Shown here: one piece after another, positions 17,834 to 26,955 of the stretch
Numbering within the stretch: position 1 is the first letter of the stretch
Layout: each line of letters opens with the position of its first letter
NCBI GenBank assembly: GCA_910585045.1
Contig: CAJUCD010000006.1
Location: forward strand, 1,923 to 65,922
Length of the DNA: 64,000 nucleotides
Reading direction: 5' to 3'
DNA from: an uncultured Bacilli bacterium
Lineage (GTDB): Bacteria; Bacillota_I; Bacilli_A; RF39; UBA660
The notes under the pieces: model-generated
Told to the model about the DNA's origin: nothing
Databases searched by the model: none
Seen by the model: the letters and a program-made list of their open reading frames with translations, nothing else
Position numbers and translations under genes: made by a program

Positions 17834-19282
17834 ATGAATACTTCTTATTGGGGGTATTGGTTAGTTGCAATGGGTGTTGCTATTGTTGGACTGATGATTT
17901 CAGTACAAGGTATTACAACTAATACAGCTCAAAATTATTATGGTTTAAAAGAGGTGGTAGATGCATCTATGTTAGAGGCTATAGATGCAGCCTACTATCG
18001 TGATTATAATGAAGTTAAAATTGATAAAGAAAAATTTATGGAAGTTTTAATTAGAAAATTGCCAACTTTTATAGGAGTAAATGAAACATATGAGCTTAAT
18101 TTTTATGCTTTATATGAAGCTCCGCCTAAAGTTAGTGTAGAGATTAAAACTCATAGTGGAACTAGTTTTGTAAGTTCTAAAGATTATGATACTGTTACAA
18201 GAGTTAGTGCAGTATTACAAGTATTTAATAAAATTGATAGTGTTGGTATAGCGGATGGTGGAAGTGGTAGTTCTGGTAGTGGCGGAACTACTTCTAAACC
18301 AAGCAATGGTTCTACTAGTAATGGTAATGGTACCAATAATGGAACTGTAAATAAACCTGATACTCCTGTTGGAGGGGAAACATCTGGAAGTGGCGATGAT
18401 GAAACATGTAAGTCTGGTATAACTTCTAATGAATTAAGCGGAATGCATGGAACTGCAATGGTTGCTAAAGCTATTTATGAAAAAGCGGATTTTAAAGAAA
18501 CTAGTAGAAGTGCTACACCAGGTGTTAAATTTGATATTTTAGGTGAAAATGGAAATAATTGGGCTATTCAATATGATGGCAAATGTGGCTGGGTAGATAG
18601 CAATTATATGGCTATTAATATGGCTGAGTATATACCTAATGTTGAATTTAATATTACTAATGCTTCGTCAAGTATTTATAAGTCTTCTGAAAAGAATATT
18701 CCTGGTTTGACAGGACAAAAACTTTATAGTAGCGAATATACTAATAGTTGGGTTCCAGGTACATTTAGTTTTGCAAAGAAATTAAAAGTAGCAGCAGCTA
18801 ATGCAAAAGCAGCTGGAGATACAATTGTTGTAAATGATGCTTATAGACCAACTTCAGTTTCAAGTTTTGCTAATCAAAAATTAAAAGCATTATATAATAG
18901 TGATTCTGTTGTTCGTGAGAATATAGAGTTTAGTGTTGGTGAAAGCCTTAAGAAGCATTCTTGGGGAATCAGCTGGTTTTTAGCTCAAAATTTATCTACA
19001 CATAATACTGGTTGTGCAGTTGATGCATCTTTAAAGGGAAAAGCAATGCCTACAGCTATGCATGAGCTTAGTACAAAAGCGATAAAATATTGGGGTCCTA
19101 GTACTTCTCATGAATCAAAAAATTATTCTGTCGGAATGAAGAATAATGTTCATGCTCAAGATTTAAGTAGATATATGATGAGTGCAGGTCTTACAGATTT
19201 AGCTTCAGAATGGTGGCATTATCAAGATAGTGCTTGTCATTCAAAGATTGGTAGTGGAGCTAATTTCTGGAGTGCAGTGTAG
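17834..19282 (+). CDS. TadE-like anchor fused to SH3 and VanX/M15 D-Ala-D-Ala dipeptidase-like domain
   Basis: 482 residues. A single N-terminal helix (WLVAMGVAIVGLMISVQGI) plus a roughly 110-residue region resembles a TadE/TadF pseudopilin anchor. A Gly/Ser/Asn linker spans about 140-190, then an SH3b-like stretch (about 200-260, GTAMVAKAIY to GWVDSNYM), then a peptidase M15 domain. The M15 signature is complete: DAYRP (about 332), STHNTGCAVD matching SxHxxGxAxD (about 387-396) and EWWH (about 458-461). The His, Asp and His zinc ligands and the catalytic Glu are all present. The role is probably local peptidoglycan remodelling for passage of the Tad-like structure. The start ATG has AAGGAAGGAG upstream. 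Confidence 0.8.
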   Translation: MNTSYWGYWLVAMGVAIVGLMISVQGITTNTAQNYYGLKEVVDASMLEAIDAAYYRDYNEVKIDKEKFMEVLIRKLPTFIGVNETYELNFYALYEAPPKVSVEIKTHSGTSFVSSKDYDTVTRVSAVLQVFNKIDSVGIADGGSGSSGSGGTTSKPSNGSTSNGNGTNNGTVNKPDTPVGGETSGSGDDETCKSGITSNELSGMHGTAMVAKAIYEKADFKETSRSATPGVKFDILGENGNNWAIQYDGKCGWVDSNYMAINMAEYIPNVEFNITNASSSIYKSSEKNIPGLTGQKLYSSEYTNSWVPGTFSFAKKLKVAAANAKAAGDTIVVNDAYRPTSVSSFANQKLKALYNSDSVVRENIEFSVGESLKKHSWGISWFLAQNLSTHNTGCAVDASLKGKAMPTAMHELSTKAIKYWGPSTSHESKNYSVGMKNNVHAQDLSRYMMSAGLTDLASEWWHYQDSACHSKIGSGANFWSAV

Positions 19283-19294
19283 AAGGAGGATAAA

Positions 19295-20107
19295 ATGGGA
19301 AATATAGTAACGACTTTTAAAAGATTCTTGTCAAATAAGAATACTGTTACAATAATTGGTGTAATGCTAGGAATAGTAGTACTTTATGTTGGTTATAACT
19401 ATAGAGTTAATCATGCTATTGAGACAGTTTCAATTCCTTATGCTAAACAGTCAATTAAATCAACAGAGCAGATTACTCAGGATTTAATTGGTACAACTGA
19501 GGTTCTTAGATCTCTAGTTACAAGTAATAAAAATTTATTATCTCGTACTAATCAGGTGATAAATTCAACTGCACCTTTTTGTGTAAATGTTGGAACTAGT
19601 GTACCACAAGGAGCTTTCTTTTATAATGAGCAAGTTCTACCTTGTAAAGGTATAAATAGTAATGCTTTAAAGGATATGCCAGATGGTTATAAAGCAGTTG
19701 CTCTTAATGTAGATCTTCAATCAACTTATGGTAATTCAATGTACCCTGGAGATTATATTGATTTATATGTAAAAATGACAAGTGATGAAGGTAAAATTAT
19801 ATATGGTGAATTTATAACAAAATTACCAATTTTGGATGTACGTGACAGTAATGCTAAAAGTTTATTTTACGGATCATCTGTTAGTGGAACTCCAGCATTA
19901 TTATTGTTTGCAGTTCCTCAAGAATTATATTTATTAATTAGTAAAGCTAATTATGTAGGTAGTGTAGAGTTGGTTCCAGTTCCTGGTAATGCATCTTATA
20001 CTAGCGCACCAGGTGAAACAGCAGTTAAAAGCGAGTATTTAAGAAATCAAATTCTTGATTATACTCAAGATATTCCTGATGAAGTTATACCTGATAGTGT
20101 TTCATAA
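19295..20107 (+). CDS. CpaB/RcpC-like SAF-domain pilus assembly protein
   Basis: 270 residues: one N-terminal helix (TVTIIGVMLGIVVLYVGYNY), a coiled region, then a SAF/CpaB-type beta region (AVALNVDLQSTYGNSMYPGDYIDLYVKM, a typical CpaB segment) and a C-terminal tail. In Tad systems CpaB/RcpC supports the outer part of the apparatus. Here no secretin exists, as expected of a monoderm. AGAAGGAGG lies directly upstream, 12 nt after the preceding gene, immediately before the TadA-type ATPase. Confidence 0.75.
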   Translation: MGNIVTTFKRFLSNKNTVTIIGVMLGIVVLYVGYNYRVNHAIETVSIPYAKQSIKSTEQITQDLIGTTEVLRSLVTSNKNLLSRTNQVINSTAPFCVNVGTSVPQGAFFYNEQVLPCKGINSNALKDMPDGYKAVALNVDLQSTYGNSMYPGDYIDLYVKMTSDEGKIIYGEFITKLPILDVRDSNAKSLFYGSSVSGTPALLLFAVPQELYLLISKANYVGSVELVPVPGNASYTSAPGETAVKSEYLRNQILDYTQDIPDEVIPDSVS

Positions 20108-20141
20108 ATAAAAGAATAAAGAATAAGGGAGGTGTTCATAA

Positions 20142-21236
20142 ATGAATGATGCAATATTTTCGCAGATTGATTTTGGACCTTTAAAGGAATTTATAGATAT
20201 TGATGATATTACAGATATCTCATATTCTAATGGTGGACAATTGTGGCTTAAATCTTTAACTAAAGGAGTTTATAGAGTTGAAAGACCAGAAATAAATAAT
20301 CCACTGATAGAAAAGCTAGCGTTCCAATGTTCAAATGTAATGGGAAAAACATTCAATATGGCACACCCTTTTTTAGATGCTGAAAGTACAGAATTACGTC
20401 TTAACTTTGTTCACGATTCGATAGCTACTAATGGAGTAGCACTAGTTATTCGTAAAACGCCAGCGAAGATTCGTCTTAATAAGGAAAAATTACTAAATGA
20501 AGAATATGTTAGAGCGGATTTATTAGATTTTCTACTTAATTGTGTACAGGGTCATGCTAATATAATTGTTAGTGGGGAAACTGGTTCTGGTAAAACAGAG
20601 CTTGTTAAGTATCTTGCTAGTACTACTAAAGAAAATGAAAAAATAATAACTATAGAAGATACTTTGGAGTTGCACTTAGATAGAATATTTCCACATCGAG
20701 ATATTGTAGCGATGAAAACAAATAATATTGCTTCTTATTCGGATGTTTTAGTTACATGTATGAGACAGAATCCAATTTGGATATTATTATCAGAGGTTCG
20801 TAGTGCTGAGGCAGTAATGGCAGTACGTAACTCAATATCTTCAGGACATCATATTATTTCGACAATCCATTCAGATAAAGCAGCATTAATTCCAATGCGT
20901 ATGTATAGTTTGATAGAGTCTAACATTGATGTTGAACAGTTTGTTACTACTATACATAGATATGTACAAATTGGAATATATGTAAAAGGCTATATGAGTG
21001 AGAAATTAGGAAGATTTCAACGTGAAATAATGGAAATTTGTGAATTTTATGTTGATGATGATAATAAACCGCAAGTTAATACAATATTTCAAAAAACTTT
21101 GGATGGGAAATATACTTTAAATAATCCTACAAAACATCTTAGAAGCTATTTAGCAATTCAAGGTGTTATCTTACCAGATGATTTATTTCATATAGAAAGT
21201 AGTAATATTGGTTCTGAGATGATAGAGTCTTTGTAG
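20142..21236 (+). CDS. TadA/CpaF-type secretion ATPase
   Basis: 364 residues, somewhat short compared with TadA because the N-terminal part is compact. Walker A is GETGSGKT (145-152), followed by IEDTLEL (Asp box), WILLSEVRS in the Walker B region and SGHHIISTIHSD (His box). It belongs to the VirB11/TadA/GspE superfamily and powers pilin polymerisation or secretion at the cytoplasmic face. GGGAGGTG lies 8 nt before the start. TadB- and TadC-like membrane proteins follow at once. Confidence 0.92.
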   Translation: MNDAIFSQIDFGPLKEFIDIDDITDISYSNGGQLWLKSLTKGVYRVERPEINNPLIEKLAFQCSNVMGKTFNMAHPFLDAESTELRLNFVHDSIATNGVALVIRKTPAKIRLNKEKLLNEEYVRADLLDFLLNCVQGHANIIVSGETGSGKTELVKYLASTTKENEKIITIEDTLELHLDRIFPHRDIVAMKTNNIASYSDVLVTCMRQNPIWILLSEVRSAEAVMAVRNSISSGHHIISTIHSDKAALIPMRMYSLIESNIDVEQFVTTIHRYVQIGIYVKGYMSEKLGRFQREIMEICEFYVDDDNKPQVNTIFQKTLDGKYTLNNPTKHLRSYLAIQGVILPDDLFHIESSNIGSEMIESL

Positions 21237-21249
21237 AGGGAGGATTTGA

Positions 21250-22146
21250 ATGGAATTAGTTATTTTAATGGCAATAGCGTTATTTGTAATTATATATCGC
21301 AGAAATGATGGTAGTGAATCCTTTTATACTTTTATGAAATCTCAGTTTGGAATTGTATATCAGAAATATGCTCCTTATAGTTTTCAGACTATAAGTGCAA
21401 AAATGAAAGAATTAAAACAAGAATATACAATGAAAGACTATATGATTCAAATTGTGGTATTAGGTGGTTTAGCTGGTGGTATAGCATATTTATATTTTTA
21501 TAGTTTAATAATGGTTGCTGCGTATGGTGGAGTTGCAATAGCATTGATTCCATATTTGGCTTGGTTAAGAAGTAAAAGGCTTTATAGTGAGTATATATTT
21601 GAGCAAATTCAAGTTTATACAACTAATGTTATTATGGAATTTAATACAACACAAAGTTTTGTTAAATCATTAGAAGGTGTTAGAGATTCTGGTATTGTTG
21701 AAGATCCTGTTTTGGAAGATATAAAAATGATGATTAATATGTCTTATCAAAATGGTACTATAGATGAATCTATTGAGTATTTTAATCAAAAATATCCATA
21801 TTATATGGTTAAAAATATGCATCAATTGTTTTTACAAATTACCAAAGAAGGTGCTAAAGATTCTGGTGAAGCTTTAGAAAATATGAGTATGGATATAGAC
21901 TCTTTAGTTGAAGGCGTTTATAGGGACCAAATGGACCGTAAACAATTTCATACTAAATTTATAACATTTGCTTTGGTTTTATTTTTGTTAGTTTTAGTTA
22001 TGCAAGTTTTATTAGGGAAAGATAGTTATTTAAAGCTTTTAGATATGTGGTATGTTCATATAATATTACATGCTATAATTTTTATTAATTGCTTTTTCTT
22101 ACTCTCAGGTGAAAAATATTATAATGATGATGTGGGGGTAGAATAA
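21250..22146 (+). CDS. TadB-like inner-membrane platform protein
   Basis: 298 residues. An N-terminal helix and a paired helix region (about 65-105) are followed by a cytoplasmic T2SSF-type helical domain (EYIFEQIQVYTTNVIMEFNT ... GAKDSGEALENMSMDID) and two C-terminal helices (FITFALVLFLLVLVMQVLL and HIILHAIIFINCFFLL). This is the TadB/T2SSF organisation. AGAGGGAGG precedes the start and the stop overlaps the tadC-like ATG. Confidence 0.8.
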   Translation: MELVILMAIALFVIIYRRNDGSESFYTFMKSQFGIVYQKYAPYSFQTISAKMKELKQEYTMKDYMIQIVVLGGLAGGIAYLYFYSLIMVAAYGGVAIALIPYLAWLRSKRLYSEYIFEQIQVYTTNVIMEFNTTQSFVKSLEGVRDSGIVEDPVLEDIKMMINMSYQNGTIDESIEYFNQKYPYYMVKNMHQLFLQITKEGAKDSGEALENMSMDIDSLVEGVYRDQMDRKQFHTKFITFALVLFLLVLVMQVLLGKDSYLKLLDMWYVHIILHAIIFINCFFLLSGEKYYNDDVGVE

Positions 22147-22934
22147 TGCAAATAGAGATAGCTATTATAGCTGCGATTATTTTTTATATATTAACTAAAA
22201 GTGGTAAAATTAGTATAAGTAAATTAATTGCAGATAATGAAATGTATTTAAGAAAATTAAAAGAATCTGATTATGATTTTTATGTAAGAGCAAAATATGG
22301 TGATTCAGTTAATCCAGATATTTTATTTAATAAGAGATTACAAAATGCTTTTATTATTATAGCTTTGACGTTTTGTTTGCTTTTGAATAATATGTCATAT
22401 GTTTATGCTTTAGTTTGTTTAATAGTAGGTTTTTTGTTCTTTAAATTAGATTATATGAATTTAAAAAGCTATTATAAAAAACATTTAAATGATATTGATA
22501 CTATGCTTCCATATTATTTAAAAGGTTTAGAAATTTTAATTCAACATTATACGGTGCCAGTAGCTATTGGTAAATCAATGGAGGATGCTCCTGAGATTTT
22601 TAGAGATGGTTTAAAAAATTTAATTAATGAGATTAATGCTGGTAATGATACAATTGAACCTTATATGGAGTTTGCAAGACAATACCCAGTTCGTGATTCA
22701 ATGAGAATGATGCGTTTGTTATATCGTCTTAGTTTAGGAAGACAGGAGAGAAAGCAAGAGCAATTATTGGCTTTTTCAAAAACAATTTCTAATTTACAGC
22801 AAAAAGCAAGAGAAACTAAATATAAAAACCGTTTGGATAAAATGGAAGGTAAGACAATGAGCATGCTTATTACTACTGGATTAGGAGTTATGGTACTTTT
22901 GATATTAGCAGTAATAATGTTAATGGGAATTTAG
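22146..22934 (+). CDS. TadC-like inner-membrane platform protein
   Basis: 262 residues with helices at the N-terminus, at about 65-100 and at the C-terminus (SMLITTGLGVMVLLILAVIMLMGI). The cytoplasmic helical domain ends RQERKQEQLLAFSKTISNLQQKARETKYKNR, which resembles TadC/T2SSF. It overlaps the stop of the tadB-like gene by 1 nt and ends the main operon. No prepilin peptidase (TadV) or TadZ is in this window. Confidence 0.78.
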   Translation: MQIEIAIIAAIIFYILTKSGKISISKLIADNEMYLRKLKESDYDFYVRAKYGDSVNPDILFNKRLQNAFIIIALTFCLLLNNMSYVYALVCLIVGFLFFKLDYMNLKSYYKKHLNDIDTMLPYYLKGLEILIQHYTVPVAIGKSMEDAPEIFRDGLKNLINEINAGNDTIEPYMEFARQYPVRDSMRMMRLLYRLSLGRQERKQEQLLAFSKTISNLQQKARETKYKNRLDKMEGKTMSMLITTGLGVMVLLILAVIMLMGI

Positions 22935-22957
22935 TTTACATTTAATGTGTTAATGAC

Positions 22958-22986
22958 TTGACATTTAATATTAGTTAAGATAGAAT
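22958..22986 (+). promoter_or_regulatory. Separate strong promoter for the pilin-like gene
   Basis: TTGACA (consensus), 17-nt spacer, TAGAAT. The last gene of the locus can therefore be made independently and at a higher level than the assembly genes. Confidence 0.7.
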
Positions 22987-23015
22987 TATATTATATAGGA
23001 AAGCGAGGAAAGTGT

Positions 23016-23447
23016 ATGTTAATAATGGCAGCGCCTAAGGTGTGTTCTGATTTACAAGAAGTATGGCAAATTGTGGGATGGATATTATGGGTTTTTAAAA
23101 TTGTAATTCCAATTATAATTATTATATTTGGTATGATAGATTTAGGAAAAGCTGTAGTTGCTAGTAAAGATGATGAAATAAAGAAATCTATTAAATCATT
23201 AGCTATGAGAGCAGTTGCAGGTGTAATAATATTCTTTATTCCAGCTTTAGTTGCAGCTATCTTTGGTATGGTGGATAGTTTCCAAGAAGTTGAAGGAGAA
23301 TATGCTGTTTGTGAATTATGTATTAAGAATCCTGGTAAATGCGGTAGCAATGCTGGATCTGGTAATAATGATCGTGGAACTAAGGAGTCTTGTACTAGTG
23401 CTGGCGGAGTTTGGGATAGTAAAACAAATACTTGCCAAGGCATTTAA
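23016..23447 (+). CDS. Two-helix pilin-like membrane protein of the Tad-like locus
   Basis: 143 residues. Two hydrophobic helices (WILWVFKIVIPIIIIIFGMIDLG and AVAGVIIFFIPALVAAIFGM) are separated by a short charged loop (SKDDEIKKSIKS). Then comes a Cys-containing Gly/Ser-rich tail (CELCIKNPGKC ... CTSAGG ... TCQGI). The size and two-helix plan recall VirB2/TrbC or T4SS-pilin-like proteins rather than Flp. A strong own promoter, terminator and position directly after tadC suggest it is the abundant structural subunit (inference). AGGA lies 7 nt before ATG 23016. A long antisense frame here is a shadow. Confidence 0.65.
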   Translation: MLIMAAPKVCSDLQEVWQIVGWILWVFKIVIPIIIIIFGMIDLGKAVVASKDDEIKKSIKSLAMRAVAGVIIFFIPALVAAIFGMVDSFQEVEGEYAVCELCIKNPGKCGSNAGSGNNDRGTKESCTSAGGVWDSKTNTCQGI

Positions 23448-23467
23448 TAATATTAATTTAAGAAAAT

Positions 23468-23490
23468 ATTCCAGAAATGGAATTTTTTTG
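23468..23490 (+). terminator. Terminator of the pilin-like gene
   Basis: ATTCCA gaaa TGGAAT followed by T7. Confidence 0.8.
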
Positions 23491-23509
23491 TTTTTAATGC
23501 ATAAAAGTA

Positions 23510-23538
23510 TTGACTTTAAACATAATATTTACTATAAT
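23510..23538 (+). promoter_or_regulatory. Promoter of tRNA-Asn
   Basis: TTGACT, 17-nt spacer, TATAAT, 11 nt before the tRNA. Confidence 0.8.
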
Positions 23539-23549
23539 TTAGTAGTACT

Positions 23550-23625
23550 GCTCGTTTAGCTCAGTCGGTAGAGCGCACGGCTGTTAACCGTTAGGTCGTA
23601 GGTTCGAGTCCTACAACGAGCGCCA
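23550..23625 (+). tRNA. tRNA-Asn (GTT)
   Basis: Full cloverleaf: acceptor GCTCGTT/AACGAGC, D-arm GCTC/GAGC, anticodon GTT at 23583-23585, T-arm GTAGG/CCTAC, discriminator G and encoded CCA. Confidence 0.97.
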
Positions 23626-23758
23626 TTTAGTATATTAACAAACCTAGATAATTACTGGGTTTGTTTTATTTTTGTCTGTTTTTTTGAAAATGGCAAAATA
23701 AAAGAGATACTTAAGAAATCTTATGGAATATCTCTCCGTAATATACAAGTAATATACA
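23624..23758 (+). repeat. Integrative-element scar downstream of tRNA-Asn (copy A)
   Basis: Starting in the CCA of tRNA-Asn, 23624-23674 matches 58521-58571 over 51 nt with five mismatches. The 22-nt stretch 23737-23758 is identical to 58624-58645, at nearly the same offset (113 versus 103 nt). Copy B lies beside an integrase remnant; copy A has no integrase left. It contains the AACAAACC/GGTTTGTT hairpin (23637-23673), which also acts as terminator for the tRNA. Confidence 0.7.
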
Positions 23759-23906
23759 GGTAATATACAAATATGTAATTAAATTTTTTATGTTATAAAA
23801 TATTTTTTGGCACCTTTTTTCGGCACTATATAAAGAGATTAAGAAAATTACAATAACATTTCAATTCTTTACAAATAAAAATCTATCAGTAAGATAGATT
23901 TCTTTG
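23626..23906. other. Non-coding stretch after tRNA-Asn
   Basis: Holds the element scar and, at 23738-23770, three tandem copies of a GTAATATACAA-like unit (candidate recombinase arm sites). Beyond that there is only A+T-rich sequence. No ORF or RNA gene seen. Confidence 0.5.
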
Positions 23907-24392
23907 TTATTTGCAACTATAGTCTTTTAAGTTATTTTCTTTAAATTCATCTAAAGAAATATTTGTAGAAGAATAGAAGCTATCATCATCAAAATTTTCG
24001 CCTAAAGATTCTTTTAAAGAGTCAATATTAAGTTTAGTATAATCAACTGTCATAACATATTTTAAATTAGTATCAGATTCTTTGGTGTATTTAACATCCA
24101 TGCCTTCTATTTCGTTGAATAGGTTAGCAAATATTACTCCAAATGAATAAGACATTTCTAACATATCTTTATCCATTTCAGAAATGTTAATATTTTCAAC
24201 TTTGGTAACTTTATTATTTTTATAAGTAATATTCATTGTGTCATCAATTTTTTTACCATCATCATCAGTATCAATTTTGTTACAACTTAATGTGCCAGAA
24301 TTAGTTTTTGTTTCTGGAGAATTTTCTTTTTTTTCACATCCAGTTAAAAAGAAGGTAGCAGCTAATAATGCTATTAGTAAACCTTTTTTCAT
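23907..24392 (-). CDS. Putative lipoprotein
   Basis: About 161 residues: a type II signal peptide with lipobox (MKKGLLIALLAATFFLTGC), then a Glu/Lys/Thr-rich linker and a roughly 130-residue domain with a Cys early (SGTLSC) and at the end (KDYSCK), suggesting one disulfide. It resembles small DUF1307-like lipoproteins but is not firmly placed. ATG 24392 gives a normal signal peptide; an upstream GTG at 24407 overlaps AGGTG. Monocistronic, divergent from addB. Confidence 0.7.
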   Translation of the reverse strand: MKKGLLIALLAATFFLTGCEKKENSPETKTNSGTLSCNKIDTDDDGKKIDDTMNITYKNNKVTKVENINISEMDKDMLEMSYSFGVIFANLFNEIEGMDVKYTKESDTNLKYVMTVDYTKLNIDSLKESLGENFDDDSFYSSTNISLDEFKENNLKDYSCK

Positions 24393-24606
24393 AAAACTCA
24401 ATTTCACACCTCACTTTCTAAATTTTTTATTAAAATACAAAAGTGATTTAACCATTATCGTTAAGATAGTGTTATATACAAATTATAATAAAAATTATGT
24501 AATAAATCAAACTTATTTGTAAAATTAAATGAAATATTTGCCATTGACTATAAATACGTTTGTATGTTATTATGAATATAACTTAAGGATTATAAAGGTA
24601 TTTAAT

Positions 24607-26955
24607 ATGAAAGAAAATATAGTTATTATTGCGGAAAATAGTAAAAAGAAAAAAATTTTGATGAAACTTAGTAGAAGTAAGTTATTGTATAATATTAAAT
24701 TTTTAACTTTTAAAGAATTAAAGAAAAAGATTTTTTTTGATTATGATAATAAAACATTAGAATATGTTATGAAAAATTATAATGTTGGTTTAAGTGTTGC
24801 TAGAATATATTTGGATAATTTATATTTTTTGAAGGATATTAATTATAAAAAAGTGCAATTTTTAATAGATTTAAAAAAAGATTTGGAAGATAAGAATTTA
24901 TTAATCTTAGATCACAATTTTAAAGATTGGATTAATAATAAAAAAGTAATTGTTTATGGATATAAGAAGTTTTCAAAAGAACAAGAAATTCTTTTAAATA
25001 GTTTAGAAGTTAATTATGAAATTAAAGATGATAATTTAAAGCAATGTATGCCAGTAGTTTATGAAGCAAAAACTATGGAAGATGAAGCCCAATTTGTTGT
25101 TACTAAGATTAGTGAATTATTGAGTAAAAAAATTGATATTAATAAAATTAAGCTCGTTATTAGTAGTGACTATAGAAATGTTGTAATAAGATATTTTAGA
25201 TTGTTTAATATTCCTATTAATATGGATAGTTTATCTTCTTTTTATAGTACAATTCTTGCCCAAGATTTTTTAAAGAATTATGATAATTTAGATATTGCTG
25301 ATAATATTTTATTATTAAGAGAAAAATATAGTAATGTTAATGATTTAGTAAATATTATTAATAGATCTGTTTTAGTAGAAAATAAAGAATTAAGAAAAGA
25401 ATTTATAATAGAAGATTTGAAGAATTGTAAAGTAAAACCTAAAGTTTATGACAAAGCTGTTTCTATTTGTGATTTAGAGGAAATAGAAGAAGATGATTAT
25501 GCTTTTATAATGGGATTTAATATAAATTTTTATCCTAAAGTATTTCGTGATGAAGAATATTTGAGTGATGAGATAAAAGAAGCTTTAGGAATTGATATTA
25601 GTTCTTATAAAAATATGATAGCTAAAGAATATATTAAAGATGTGATACTTAGTTTGCCTAATTTATATCTTACTTATAAACTTTCTAGTGCTAAAGGAGT
25701 TTTTTATCCTTCACTTTTAATTCAGGAAATGGGATTACGAGTGGAAACTATAGAAATGGAAGCTGCAGTTTCTTTTTCAAAAATTTGGTCTAAAATTAAA
25801 TATGCACATGATTTGGATAATTTTTATAAGTTTAATGTAATTGGAGACAATTTAGGATTATATAAGAATAGTTTGATGATAGATTATAGAGAGTATAATA
25901 ATGAATTTAATGGTATAAATAATGACTTTTATAAGGAAAGCTTAGGAAATGAGTTAAGTTTAGCTTATACTAATATGGAAATGTATAATGAGTGTGCATT
26001 TAGATATTATTTAAGTAAAGTTTTAAAAATAGATTTGTTTGAGGAAAGTTTTAAAACTATTATAGGTAATATAGTACATCATATTCTAGAGCTAGGTTTA
26101 AAAAAGGATATTGATATTAATGTAGAAATTATAAAGTTCATTAAAGAAAAAGATTATGTTTTAACGTCAAGAGAATATTTTTATTTAGAGATGTTAAGTG
26201 AGGATATAAAAAAAATATTAAGGGTAATAAAGAAACAATCTTTACATAGTAAATTAAATAAATATTTATTTGAAAATGAATTTTATGTTTATAAAGATAG
26301 ACAAGATATTAATGTTTCATTTAAGGGATTAATAGATAAAGTTATGTATGCTGATATTAATGGTAAAGAAGTTATTATGGTGGTTGATTATAAAACAGGA
26401 AGTACTTTAGTTACTTTGGATAATTTAGAGTATGGCTTAAATATTCAGTTGCCTATTTATTTATATTTATTAAAAAATTCTGAAAGATTTAAAGATGCTG
26501 TTATTGCTGGCTTTTATGTTCAAAAAGTTTTAGATAGCGTGCCATCAATAGTGGATGGTAAAAGTATTAATGAATTAAGAGAAGAAAATATGAGATTGCA
26601 GGGTTATTCTAATAGTTCTAATAGTATTTTAGAATTAATTGATGATGAGTATCAAGATAGTAAGATTATAAAAGGTTTGAGATTTAAAACAAATGGAGAA
26701 CTATATAGTAGTGCTAAAGTATTATCTAGTAAAGATATGGATGATTTGACAGTAAAAGTAGATTTAAAGATTGAAGAATGCATTAGCAATATTTTGGAAG
26801 GTAAGTTTGATATTAACCCTAAAGTAATCAATAATAAAAATATTTCATGTACATATTGTAAATTTAAAGATATTTGTTTTAAGTGTAAGAAAGATGAAAT
26901 AGTGTTAGGAGGTGAAGTTGATGAATTGGACGAAGGAACAGGAGTTAGCAATTAA
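24607..26955 (+). CDS. addB: AddB-like helicase-nuclease subunit
   Basis: About 782 residues, well below the roughly 1150 of Bacillus AddB. The AddAB complex processes double-strand breaks for recombination. The C-terminal half carries the PD-(D/E)XK nuclease: GNIVHHILELGL, then VDYKTGS (the catalytic Asp-Tyr-Lys). Cys residues consistent with the Fe-S cluster are NECAFRYY and CTYCKFKDIC. The helicase-like part is shortened and no Walker A is evident, as usual for AddB. ATG 24607 follows AAAGGTATTTAAT; a longer upstream frame has no ribosome-binding site. It overlaps addA by 35 nt. Confidence 0.85.
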   Translation: MKENIVIIAENSKKKKILMKLSRSKLLYNIKFLTFKELKKKIFFDYDNKTLEYVMKNYNVGLSVARIYLDNLYFLKDINYKKVQFLIDLKKDLEDKNLLILDHNFKDWINNKKVIVYGYKKFSKEQEILLNSLEVNYEIKDDNLKQCMPVVYEAKTMEDEAQFVVTKISELLSKKIDINKIKLVISSDYRNVVIRYFRLFNIPINMDSLSSFYSTILAQDFLKNYDNLDIADNILLLREKYSNVNDLVNIINRSVLVENKELRKEFIIEDLKNCKVKPKVYDKAVSICDLEEIEEDDYAFIMGFNINFYPKVFRDEEYLSDEIKEALGIDISSYKNMIAKEYIKDVILSLPNLYLTYKLSSAKGVFYPSLLIQEMGLRVETIEMEAAVSFSKIWSKIKYAHDLDNFYKFNVIGDNLGLYKNSLMIDYREYNNEFNGINNDFYKESLGNELSLAYTNMEMYNECAFRYYLSKVLKIDLFEESFKTIIGNIVHHILELGLKKDIDINVEIIKFIKEKDYVLTSREYFYLEMLSEDIKKILRVIKKQSLHSKLNKYLFENEFYVYKDRQDINVSFKGLIDKVMYADINGKEVIMVVDYKTGSTLVTLDNLEYGLNIQLPIYLYLLKNSERFKDAVIAGFYVQKVLDSVPSIVDGKSINELREENMRLQGYSNSSNSILELIDDEYQDSKIIKGLRFKTNGELYSSAKVLSSKDMDDLTVKVDLKIEECISNILEGKFDINPKVINNKNISCTYCKFKDICFKCKKDEIVLGGEVDELDEGTGVSN

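Noticed and set aside
20142..22934. VirB11-type conjugation system
   Set aside because: The ATPase is followed by TadB- and TadC-like proteins and preceded by a CpaB-like one; no relaxase, coupling protein or VirB4 is present.
22991..23443. 150-codon open frame on the minus strand
   Set aside because: It is antisense to the pilin-like gene, which has promoter, ribosome-binding site, helices and terminator in place. The antisense frame has no ribosome-binding site and a low-complexity product.
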